Origin: Nemertoderma westbladi | Lineage: Eukaryota; Xenacoelomorpha; Nemertodermatida; Nemertodermatidae | NCBI GenBank assembly: GCA_032718475.1 | Contig: JAUCBJ010001180.1 | Coordinates: forward strand, 1 to 64,000 | Direction of reading: 5' to 3' | DNA: 64,000 nucleotides | Shown here: positions 10,625 to 20,468 of the stretch, piece after piece | Position numbering within the stretch: position 1 is the first letter of the stretch | Layout: each line of letters starts with the position of its first letter | Made by a program: the position numbers and the translations under genes | The notes under the pieces: generated by a model | What the model saw: only the letters and a program-made list of their open reading frames with translations | Told to the model about the DNA's origin: nothing | Databases searched by the model: none

Positions 10625-12058
10625 GGAAAATGTAATTGTTTTGGGGGAAAATGTATTTATTTTGGGCTAAAATGTATTTGTTTTGGGGGAAAATGTATTT
10701 GTTTTGGGGGAAAATGTGTTTATTTTGGGCTAAAATGTATTTGTTTTGGGGGAAAATGTATTTGTTTTGGGGGAAAATGTGTTTATTTTGGGCTAAAATG
10801 TATTTGTTTTGGGGGAAAATGTATTTATTTTGGGGGAAAATGTATTTATTTTGGGCTAAAATGTATTTGTTTTGGAGGAAAATGTATTTGTTTTGGGCTA
10901 AAATGTATTTGTTTTGGGGGAAATGTATTTCTTTTGGGGGAAAATGTAATTGTTTTGGGGGAAAATGTATTTATTTTGGGCTAAAATGTATTTGTTTTGG
11001 GGGTAAATGTATTTGTTTTGGGGGAAAATGTCTTTATTTTGGGCTAAAATGTATTTGTTTTGGGGGAAAATGTATTTATTTTGGGGGAAAATGTATTTAT
11101 TTTGGGCTAAAATGTATTTGTTTTGGGGGAAAATGTATTTGTTTTGGGGGAAAATGTGTTTATTTTGGGCTAAAATGTATTTGTTTTGGGGGAAAATGTA
11201 TTTATTTTGGGGGAAAATGTATTTGTTTTGGGGGAAAATGTGTTTATTTTGTGCTAAAATGTATTTGTTTTGGGGGAAAATGTATTTATTTTGGGGGAAA
11301 ATGTATTTATTTTGGGCTAAAATGTATTTGTTTTGGAGGAAAATGTATTTGTTTTGGGGGAAAATGTATTTATTTTGGGCTAAAATGTATTTGTTTTGGG
11401 GGAAAATGTATTTGTTTTGGGGGAAAATGTGTTTATTTTGGGCTAAAATGTATTTGTTTTGGGGGAAAATGTATTTATTTTGGGTGAAAATGTATTTATT
11501 TTGGGCTAAAATGTATTTGTTTTGGGCTAAAATGTATTTGTTTTGGGGGAAATGTATTTCTTTTGGGGGAAAATGTAATTGTTTTGGGGGAAAATGTATT
11601 TATTTTGGGCTAAAATGTATTTGTTTTGGGGGTAAATGTATTTGTTTTGGGGGAAAATGTGTTTATTTTGGGCTAAAATGTATTTGTTTTGGGGGAAAAT
11701 GTATTTGTTTTTGTGGAAAATGTGTTTATTTTGGGCTAAAATGTATTTGTTTTGGGCTAAAATGTATTTGTTTTGGAGGAAAATGTATTTGTTTTGGGCT
11801 AAAATGTATTTGTTGTGGGGGAAATGTAATTGATTTGGGGGAAAATGTAATTGTTTTGGGGGAAAATGTATTTATTTTGGGCTAAAATGTATTTGTTTTG
11901 GGGGAAAATGTATTTGTTTTGGGGGAAAATGTGTTTATTTTGGGCTAAAATGTATTTGTTTTGGGGGAAAATGTATTTGTTTTGGGGGAAAATGTATTTA
12001 TTTTGGGCTAAAATGTATTTGTCTTGGTGGAAAATGTATTTGTTTTGGGAAAATTTGA
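10625..12058. repeat. 21-bp G-rich minisatellite, main block
   Basis: About 68 units of 21 bp, each ending in TTTTGGGG or TTTTGGGCT. The GGGCT type recurs every two to four units, giving a patchy higher-order pattern. Long frames translating as repeating LFWGKMY or CFGGKCI exist only because 21 is a multiple of three; all frames are open, and none is taken to be a gene. The regular G4-5 runs on one strand could form G-quadruplexes. Confidence 0.95.
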
Positions 12059-12420
12059 AATTTTTTGGGGGGTTTTGGAATTTATTTTGGTGCTAATAAT
12101 TGGTTTTGAGGAGCATTTATTTATTTTGGTATTGAATAATTTGTTTTGGTGTTGAATAATTTTTTTTGCTTTGAAAAATTTATTTTGGTGTTTGAATAAT
12201 TTTATTTGGGGTGACTTTACTTTATTTGGTGTTGAATATTTTTTGTTTGGGGTCACATTATTTAATTTGGTATAAAATACTTTTTTTTGGTGAAATTTTC
12301 ATCAATTTTGGGATGACTTTAATTGGTAGCCTTTAATTATTAAATACACAACCTTCTGGAAAATTGTATGTGTTGCTACGCAATAGAGATATTGAATAGT
12401 TACCCCTAACTGTTCGAGAC

Positions 12421-12655
12421 AGGGGGGGGGGGGGGGGGGGCTGGGGGACTGGACGCAAAACCCGCCTTGGCGAATTAATATCCCGCCTCAATGTTAAATT
12501 CTCAATTTAGGGAAAGGAGCATGTTATAGTGGTACGTAATTTTAACTAAAACAATAAACTAAACACAATAGAACAGTTTATTTTTGAGAGTAATCAGCAG
12601 TTACTTGCGTCGAATTTCCCCTGGAGATGGATGAATTTTTATTGCGTCCAGTTAC
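12421..12655 (-). repeat. G/C-run-bounded dispersed repeat, copy 2
   Basis: Inverted relative to 7925-8210 and recognisably the same sequence, for example TTTAACATTGAG and ATTACTCTCAAAA on the minus strand. The left end is a 20-base G run followed by GGACGCAA; the right end is TTGCGTCCAGT and C6. Ends GGACGCAA and TTGCGTCC are inverted repeats. Confidence 0.6.
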
Positions 12656-12740
12656 CCCCCCTATCTGAACTATTTATGAGAAAATAATAAATGTCCCCCG
12701 GCAACTTTTTTTGAAAATTTCACAGAATTTTGAGAAAAAA
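12644..12740 (+). repeat. ~95-bp dispersed repeat shared with 44723-44822
   Basis: Begins GCGTCCA, C run, CTATCTGAACTATT and continues to CAGAATTTTGAGAAAAA. A near copy lies at 44723-44822. It starts inside the end of the G/C-run repeat, so the two may be parts of one family. The rest of 12740-13276 shows no gene; it includes GC-rich unique sequence around 12870-13200. Confidence 0.6.
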
Positions 12741-13276
12741 ATACTACTAGTATTTCTACTACTTTCACCTCTACTACTATACGGAATAAAATGCCAACTG
12801 ATTGCACAATGCACATGACAGTTAATATAAAGGGGAAAATACATTGCCCAAAGGCTAACAAATTGCATTGGCCTCTGGTCGATACAACACTCTAAACCGC
12901 CAGTTGCAGCCCTCCCATTGGCTACCTTATCACGCCATAGACCTCTCCCCTTAGGGCTTCTGCTAGCCCTGGCATGCTATGGGTAGGCAGGCATGTCAGC
13001 CCCCCCCCCTCCCCCATTAGCTTGCCCTAACCACATTCTGTCCTTATGTGCTTACATTGGGTTTCCCTGCAGCTGTAAATGTGCTTGTTAGGCCCACTCC
13101 GGCCACTTGTCGGGCTGGCTCGGCATTTCTCTGGGTCCAATATTGTTAAATTGTCTCCCCCCTCCCATTTTATAGGTTGGAAATGCTTAGCGGACTGGAT
13201 CCGCTAACATATTTGCAGCGGTAGGATTATTTATTTGGATTATTTTGGATTTTCCTACTAAGCAACACAATTAATA

Positions 13277-13315
13277 ATTATTGATTGATTGATTGATGCG
13301 CTTGTTGGCGCCATC
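13277..13315 (-). other. LINE Y 3' terminus: stem-loop and (ATCA)n tail
   Basis: On the minus strand, GATGGCGC (13315-13308), a 6-base loop and GCGCATC (13301-13295) form a stem with one bulged base; four ATCA repeats follow. A hairpin just before a short tandem tail is the usual RT recognition end of non-LTR elements. The 3' UTR runs from 13667 to here. Confidence 0.65.
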
Positions 13316-13667
13316 ATCCGGACCATCCGGCATTTAATTAGACTTTACTTCAGTAAAAACCAAAAATTACAGTACAGTTACACATCAAAATTGCACTAAT
13401 AGCACATCATACACGTTATTAATAATGCATAACAAAACAGCATAATAAAATCATGGATCGTGATAAAAGTATAGTACAGTATTGTTATAGGATAACATTA
13501 GACACATACCAACATTATTAAAAATCATCATTAAATATATCAGTACAAACAGAAATCAATCGATATTTGTTGCAATGAGACATTAAAGCTTACCTAAAAT
13601 TGAAAGTAGTTGTGGACCAGGCTTACTTTGTTAGCGAAGGTTAAACCATTTGTAGCATAACAGGCTC

Positions 13668-14304
13668 TCAGAAAGTTGTAGCTTTACCAAAGTCTGTGGT
13701 AGTTACTGCACCTACATCCATCCGTGATCTCAGTTCCTCATTGGAGTAGGTATAGTTTAGCATATTAAACATGGATGGAAGGCCTGATGTCTGTCTAGCA
13801 ATCTCGTATGTGTGACTCAGCCCCATGTTATTTGACGCAAGTGAATTCGTCATCAACAAGTACCGCAGATTCTGCTGGAGTGACTCCTTTGGACATCGAG
13901 ATATCCGTCTAATCAATCCAATTGAGCGTTCTGACACAAGATTACTAAGTGAAGATGCTCCATACAGCAAGCATAGAGCTGAGTTTGACACACGATTATT
14001 ACAGTACATGAGACCACGCATGATTTTACGAAACTGTCCATTCAGCAATTCCACTTCATTACCTGAAAGCATTCCAAAATTAAATTCTAGGCCATAAAGG
14101 ATACCAGGCACAGCGACAGCATTCCATAGCCAAGCAATGCATTCCGCAGGAAATTGCCGTACTGTCCAACCCCTGGTGTGGAAGATCGCCCCCATTGACG
14201 ATATCCTGCGTCGACATTCATTTAGAAGCTGATATGGAGATTGGTAGAAAGTAAATCCAAGGAAATATATTGACTTAGTGAACAGTACATTTGTACCAAG
14301 GATT
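13668..14304 (-). pseudogene. LINE Y C-terminal region after reverse transcriptase
   Basis: An open stretch of about 210 codons downstream of the RT core. It shows the post-RT thumb-like pattern (FLGFTFYQSPYQLLNECRRR, then WLWNAVAVPGILYGLEF, then FRKIMRGLM). It is separated from the RT domain by LINE X copy 3. The reading frame also runs a little way into the X tail, which is fortuitous. Stop codon at 13668-13670. Confidence 0.7.
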
Positions 14305-15007
14305 ACTACTAGTATCGGCATGCTGCATTGCAGCTGCATTTTTAAGAATGCTGTGCCGGCTTGTCGACAAAATTGCGCCGCCACAACTCCCTATCACCCA
14401 TGACATTTGCTAGATAATCCGCATCTTCAAGACCAGTGTCCTTTAAGATGCGTCTCAAGAAAGTCATGGGCTGTCCACCATGCTTATTCACTCCATGAGG
14501 ATGCCAAAGTACAAGATTATGCACTGGCTGGTCCTCACGGCGAAAGAAATGTCCTGCAAAGCGGAGGCGATTTTGTTCTAGTGTCAAGCTTGGGGGAACC
14601 AATGAGACACCTCCAATGTTATATAGTGTCTGGTTGGAGGATGTGTGCATTGTACTTGACACAATGAACCCGGCGTAGCATTCTTGTGAATGTGCCATCC
14701 AGAGATTTGGTATCCTCAGCAGTTAGAGCCCAGCATGGACTCCCATAGAGGAGTACTGGAACTACTGCTGCTCTAAATAATCGGGCCTTAAGTTTCCGAT
14801 TAATTCTCGGTGACTTCCAAATCCTGGAAAGCCTATTCAAGGCTGCCCATGCCTTTCCCTTACGTATTCGAACTCACCTGACTTCCGGATCCATGATCCC
14901 AGGTAACAGAAGTGGTCCACATGCTCAAGCATACCATCCTTTGAGCTTATGTTCATCCGTTCAGAGACTTGCTGAGAACTTTCAAAGTTAACTGTGAAAC
15001 CCAACTG
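14305..15007 (-). mobile_element. LINE X copy 3, inserted in LINE Y
   Basis: A 703-bp 5'-truncated copy flanked by a perfect 13-bp target duplication TGTACCAAGGATT (14292-14304 and 15008-15020). The 3' end has the X signature GCAGCTGCATT and CTACTACTAG (minus-strand TAG tail). At the 5' junction about ten bases (GTTGGGTTTC on the minus strand) match no other X copy and look like junction filler. It encodes SSKDGMLEHV, CYLGSWIRKSGE, LLYGSPCWALTAEDTKSLD and a C-terminus ending DKPAQHS, with a frameshift near 14840. Confidence 0.92.
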
Positions 15008-16111
15008 TGTACCAAGGATTGATAGCGTTCTGTCAGAGAGACTCTGCACTTTAGATGACCCATTTACCATCGTCCAGTGAGTTTTATTTATGGAGATAGA
15101 AAGTCCAATTTTCTTTAGCTCGGTATCCAGAAGTACCATCATATTATCGATGTCCCCACCGCATTCAGCAAATAAAATGATATCGTCGGCATAGTTGAGG
15201 ATGGAGACACTGCGATTCATAATAATTCTACACCCCAGTCCAGAATTCTTAACAGCCTCAATTGCATCAGAAATATAAAAATTAAACAGGATCGGTGAAA
15301 GGATAGATCCTTGCTTAACTCCATTTCTTGGAGTGAAGCTATTGATGTCAACCTCCTCACCAAATTTGAAAAAGAAACGGCCACTGAGGTAATACTGCAG
15401 AAGGAGTCTACACACTGATGGATTTATAACACTGGATAACTTCTCAAACAGAACTCTGAAGTCAACTGTGTCGAATGCTGAGTCAATATCTGTTTGGCAT
15501 AAGTACACTGGAGCTCGGCTACTGTTAAAATGGTTTATAATCTCATATGCTAGACTGATAGAAGTGTCACACCCAATGCCTTTCTGGTACGCCATCAACA
15601 GCTCATGCGGTTTTATGACACTCCGAAGAAATTCTGAGAGGCAAATCGCTTCCAAGATCTTTGCAATAATATTGACCGTAGACACCGGATGATATAAGGA
15701 TGGATGAAATCTATCTTTCCTGTGACCCTTATAGATACATGTAATTATCGTCTCCCCAAGAAGTTGGGGACAATGACCTAGGTGCAACGATGTTCTAAAG
15801 ATATTGTGGAGAACCCCTACAACAAGAGTTGGATTAAGAGCTAGTAGGTGCTCCACTACTAGTGATGCAGACTGGCGACTTATTTTTGTTCAACGAGAGA
15901 ATCGCAGTACTTATGGTTTCTGATGAAATTTCGGGTACAGTTGAGTTGTTACAGATGAGATCAAGTTTGCTTTTGATATTGGTATAAACCTGTTTATCTT
16001 TTTTCTGTAGCTGATTCTGAATATGAGCCCGCACAGAGTCCCTTGAGTTTGCAGGAACATTATTACCACCATCATCTTTCAGACGACCTTTTGTGTCCAT
16101 AGTTCTCCAGA
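15008..16111 (-). pseudogene. LINE Y reverse transcriptase domain
   Basis: Minus strand, about 360 codons. Linker residues (IQNQLQKKDKQVY, then ILSLNKNKSP) lead by a frameshift near 15845 into the palm. RT motif A reads QTDIDSAFDTVDF, motif B NGVKQGSILSPILF, and motif C LNYADDIILF, so the catalytic aspartates are intact. It would copy LINE Y RNA at a nicked target. The segment ends at the target site of LINE X copy 3 and starts at the target site of the LTR element. Confidence 0.85.
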
Positions 16112-16116
16112 AGGAT

Positions 16117-16643
16117 TGTTAGCTTATCCAATTCCGCTAACATGAACCCACAGAGTGAGCCATAAAGCAATATTGGGAGCCTATTGTCAGCCCAGTAAAC
16201 GGGGACAATAGGCCCCAAAGGAGACACACACAATAAGGGTCAGGGGTTACTCCCCTGACAAGAGAGAGAACAGCAAGGGCGAAGGGAAGCACTTCAGAGG
16301 GGGGCAAAGGGTGCCAACAGGGGTATCAACCAATCAGAGGGGGGAAAGGCATCGATTGAGTAGCAATAAGGCCACCGTGCAATATAACCAGTTACCAGTA
16401 ATCATACCGGTCAGTTACTCAGTTTACTCAGTCAGATCAGTAGGGTGGAACGGGGACTTCTGTCACCGTCCGCTACCGCCATTATATATTACCTGTTGTG
16501 TCATACTATACTATATCAACTGTCAGACTATTATACCTTTATACATATTACCCAACATCAGAACTCTTTTACCTTTCACACACGGCGGGGACGCGTGGAT
16601 AGAAAACCCAACGGATAAACCGGGATCCGTAGATCCCGTCACA
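16117..16643 (+). repeat. 5' LTR of the gag-only element
   Basis: 527 bp, starting TGTTAGC and ending CCCGTCACA, so with canonical TG and CA ends. The 3' LTR is the same by eye. The sequence after it (GTGACAGAACTAGATCC) does not begin with TGG within the first 20 bases, so a standard tRNA primer site is not evident. Confidence 0.95.
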
Positions 16644-16732
16644 GTGACAGAACTAGATCCGCCCAGCTGCCCTGACAGAGATAGAATAGAGCTACCGTCC
16701 TAGCTAGCGACGACCAGCTACCAAAGACGACG

Positions 16733-18015
16733 ATGAGAGAGAGAGGAACGACACCGCCGCGGACCCCGGACGACGATCTAACGATCCGTGAGGCCACGGC
16801 GAGACGATACGAACCCACGACGCCGATCGATGCCACGCCGACCACGTCGACGCAGGTTGACGCCACGTCGACAACGAGCAACCCGGCGAACCAAGATGTG
16901 GGGGGTCGTCTACAACCGGAGAGCGAGTCGAGGGAAGGAGACGAGAAGGGAGGAGAAGAGAAAACGAGTCGACGCGGAGCGAGGGTCGACATACCGATGT
17001 CACCGGCCAGCCACAGGCCGAGGACGACGAACGGTCCACCGGAACGGCAACGGTGGGGCCGTCGGTACGACGCCGAACCCGGAGGGAGAGAGGAGAGATC
17101 GGCGACGAGGACGTCGGGGTTTCTGATCGACTTCGACGGGCCTACAACGCGACCCGGGAACTACTAAAGGAGGCCAAGGAGGGGGCGAAGATAGACGAGG
17201 TGAGACTGAGAAAGCGACTAGGTGAGTCGAACAGATACTTTGATGACCTAGTGTGTTCTGGACAGAGAGAACTAGCAGAGTTGAGGGCGTGGGGAGTTGC
17301 CTTCGAACTGTTTAAACTGTGGGAATGTGGGGGTATGGAACCTAGCGTAGTGTACGTAGGGCCATACTTAGTCGATGCCCGGGGAGTAAAATTAGTGGGT
17401 TGGAAGAGACCTGAGGAGGGCGAATCCGAGGTTAACTCCGAGGATTCGGTCTCGTCGGTCGGAGGAAGTTCCGGGAGGCGGGGGAAAGTTAGTGGGACGG
17501 AGGGGCGACGGGAGTCCGTCGCAACCGATAAGTCTGCTACATCCTCCGTAAAAGAAAGACGGGTGCGAGAGAGTGAACGCATGGCGTATAAATTAGAAAT
17601 GGTTGCGACAGAGCAGAATGAGTTAGAGAGACGATTGAGAGAGGGAACCGCATTCTCAGAGAAGGTAGGAGAGTTGGAGAGGGAGTATAGAGAGAGGGCC
17701 GAGAAGTGTAGAGAGGGAGCCAAGGAGTGTAGAGAGCGAGAGATAGGAGTAGAGAGCGAGCCGGCGAGGCGGCTTGAGATGCTTGCGAGAGAGGCAGAGT
17801 TGGCCGAGCAGAATATGCGAGAGATGGGGATAGAACGTGAGCGCAGGCGGGATGATTTGCGTGCTCAGCTAGGGAGGCTTGCGCAATATCAAGCCAAATT
17901 AGACCAGCGCCGACTAGAACTGGCGCGGTTGGAGATATCAGAGAGTGAGCCCCCACTTACAGGCACCGGGCGAGAGAACCAGAACTGGTGTAGCCGCACG
18001 GGCGGGGGGGGGTAA
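16733..18015 (+). pseudogene. Gag N-terminal half: basic low-complexity region and coiled coil
   Basis: Two overlapping frames. The first (16733-17167) is rich in R, P, T and E. It passes into the second (17053-18015) by a frame change around 17120, near GTCGGGG. The second holds a helical region (YNATRELLKEAKEGAK, then GESNRYFDDLVCSGQRELAEL) and a long charged coiled coil from about residue 160 to 300 (EREYRERAEKCREGAKECR, LAREAELAEQN, RRLELARLEI). It ends in a run of ten G (18002-18011), where the frame is lost. No recognised catalytic domain. Gag multimerisation is the likely role of the coiled coil, by inference. Confidence 0.55.
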
Positions 18016-18616
18016 TAGTAGTACGTTAGGAAATGTTAATATTAATAGTACCGTAGTAGGTAACCCTAATCCCTTTATTACAGGAAATAATAATATTTTG
18101 CCTGGTAGTGGTAATTTAAATTTAAACTTAAACTCAAATAATAACGTTAATTTAAATATTCAGAATAATTCAAATAATACGAATAATAATTTAAATTTTG
18201 AAAATTCAAATAGTTCTAATTTAAATAATTTAAATCTCGTTTCAAATTCTAACAATTTAATTGATTTAACAAATAATATTGGGAATGGTGCTATTAATAT
18301 GAGCGCGTCGGACGTACATAATCCGGCAGACGGTGGCCTGGTAGGCCACGTAGTTAGTAAGCAGGAGGTGGCAGGGTTGAGCCAACCAGACGGCGGCCTG
18401 GTAGGCCACGTAGTTAGTAGGCAGGAAGTGGCGCGGTTGAGCCAACCCGAAGTGGGCCTGATGGGCCACGCAGTAGTGGAGAGAGAGGCGGGGGTGAATA
18501 GACCCAGCCGTAGTAGAGACAGTGCGTCGACTAGAGAGGGGTGTAGAGACGAAGTGAGAGATAGTGAAGTAAGATGTGGCGAGTGGGGGGGGGGCTACGA
18601 GCGCCCCACCACATAA
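17945..18616 (+). pseudogene. Gag middle part: asparagine-rich tract and DGGLVGHVVS repeats
   Basis: This frame takes over from the previous one at the G run at 18002-18011. It encodes an N/L/S-rich low-complexity stretch (residues about 24-115) from AT-rich DNA, then two close copies and one divergent copy of a motif reading DGGLVGHVVS then QEVA. A second G run (about 18587-18597) ends this frame and starts the next. Composition switches sharply from AT-rich to GC-rich at about 18300. Confidence 0.5.
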
Positions 18617-20468
18617 GATTAGTGGCGAGAGAGGGGGGGCAGAGAATGCCCCACAAGAGGGGTATAGAGGTGTAGTGAGAAATAGTGAAGTTGGAAGTGG
18701 CGGGTGGGGGGGGGCTACGGGCACCCCACCGCGAGAGACTAGTAGAGAGAGAGGGGGGGCAGAGAGTGTCCCAGAGCCGTCAGCGGATAATGCGCGGGCC
18801 GAATCAGGTAAACCGCAACACCCGGCGACGGAGAGTAATAGGGGGATTGCGAGTATCCCCAGCGGCGTGCGATCGAGCAGAGAGAGGCAGGTTGACGTCG
18901 CGAGAGGGCAGGCGAAGCGTCGAGCCCGACCAGAAGAGAGAAGAAGAACAGTGGAGTTTAACCGGGAGGTCGACGAGAGATCTCACGAGCCGGAATACTA
19001 CACAGAAAAGAGAAGAAGAGAAGATAGTAGAAGAAGTGTCGCCACGAACGATAGGAGTGCGAGGACGGATAACGGACCGTCGATAGTAGAGATGGAGTCA
19101 GGGAGCCAGTGGGGTCGAACTTCGGAAGATTGCCGTCGCCCCGGAGAAACGCACCGCAGGCCAGGAGAGGGGTACAGGATGTACCGATACGAAGAAGAGA
19201 ACAGGAGTGGGGATCGAAGGGAAACTTCCCGACGTGATATAGCTGCCGATCGAGAGTACGGTAGTCGCGGGGAGATTCGAGATTCGAGAAGAATAAACTT
19301 CGATTCGGAAGGGCACATGCAGACTGCAGGACATACTGTAGGCCTTACTGCACATACTATTATAGGCCATGCTGGGAGAGATAGAGTAGACGATAGGGTA
19401 GCGCGAACGACGGGATTAAACCCGGAAGTCGCGGAGTACATACCGGTAGGTAGGCGAGAGGTAGGTAGGCCTATATAGGTACAGCAGCATGACTATAATA
19501 CACAGGGACATAACATGTATCCAGGGGAGGGGAGAGTTATTGGAGATAGACGTATGGGCCCCAATGTATTAACATCAACCCCAGTACCAAACATACCGGC
19601 TGGGGGGGGACAGGGTGACATTCCCCCATCACAATATCGACAATATACCCCGATAGGAGCAAGAATATCGAACTCCCTGGACGAGAGCAGGTCGTGCGGA
19701 CAGTCACCACCACACGCGGCCATACAGGGGACTACCAGTCCACAGTTAGCTGGTAGTAGGGCCACACCGTGGCAGGGACAGGAAGAAAATAACACCAAAA
19801 ATAAACACAATCCCAATATACCCAGTAGGCCGAGTCTAGACAATCGAAACATTAAATCGGTACATATAAACCTAAGCGCGATACGTGAAGGACTATACAG
19901 GAAACGCTATAATCCAGGATTCCAGTGTCAGTTACATCGGGACGGAACCCATAAGACCAGGAGTTGCAAGTACTGGCAAGCGTTGCCCAAACGAGATCGT
20001 GTAGCCTACACAGACGCAAACGGACTATGTCATCGATGTGTGGTAAAAGGACACAGATCCGGAGAGTGTTGGAAAGGGAGAGGATATGAAAGGACTGAAC
20101 CAGGGGCAGAGAAGCCCATTAGCAAACATAAGGGAGTCGGGAAAGTAGAAGGAGGCGTGTCGCATACACACGCAGGACGGACACAGTGCGAGGGGGCATT
20201 ACATGGGCAGACACCGCGTATACCGAGGGACGAGCGGGGGTCGTCGAGGGCTCTAATGCCAGCGCACATACGAAGGGGGAGGCCAGCAAAGGTGGCACCG
20301 AAGAGAGTGTGGCGAAGAGTTAGAGGACGTATAGGAGGGCAGCAGGAGAGTGCCTACTGGAAGAAGGGGCACCTGAGAGTTTTTAGTCGTCCAAAGTTTT
20401 GGACTGATGGGGGTGGGAATGAGGGCGAGACGCCCTTCCCACGCACAAAATATAAAATAATTATTTAA
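18576..20468 (+). pseudogene. Gag C-terminal part with zinc knuckles
   Basis: One reading frame interrupted by a single TAG at 19476-19478, followed in frame by VQQHDY and then MYPGEGR. The N-terminal part is arginine-rich. The C-terminal part carries CQLHRDGTHKTRSC (a C-x2-H-x4-H-x4-C variant) and CHRCVVKGHRSGEC, a canonical C-x2-C-x4-H-x4-C retroviral-type zinc knuckle. These knuckles bind RNA in Gag proteins. The tail is basic. Whether the TAG is a mutation or is read through cannot be told from one copy. Confidence 0.65.

Larger units (their letters stand above)
8715..12350. repeat. 3.6-kb composite inverted-repeat (foldback-like) structure
   Basis: The outer arms (about 8715-9080 and 12060-12350) are inverted copies. 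Both end in the same motif on opposite strands (left: ATTAATTAT-like sequence then CCACCCCAAATTAG; right: its complement then AATTATTAAATA). Both contain ~20-bp units of a GAATAATT-TTTTGG type. Between them lie G-rich minisatellite blocks and an inner 1.05-kb foldback unit (listed separately). Bases about 9080-9360 are unique, with AGGCCTATTG-type repeats, and look inserted. The layout recalls foldback elements whose long arms consist of short tandem repeats, but no transposase is present. Confidence 0.6.

Noticed and set aside
10636-12096. Long open frames of repeating LFWGKMY / CFGGKCI residues
   Set aside because: They arise because a 21-bp repeat is open in all frames; several overlapping frames are equally long and none has a start context, domain or end that sets it apart.
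15834-16103. Separate small gene at 15834-16100 (minus)
   Set aside because: It is the LINE Y linker running into the RT by a frameshift and continuing on the far side of the LTR insertion.
16639-19441. Long minus-strand frames opposite gag
   Set aside because: Shadows of GC-rich coding sequence on the plus strand; composition is that of complementary Arg/Glu codons and no motif is seen.
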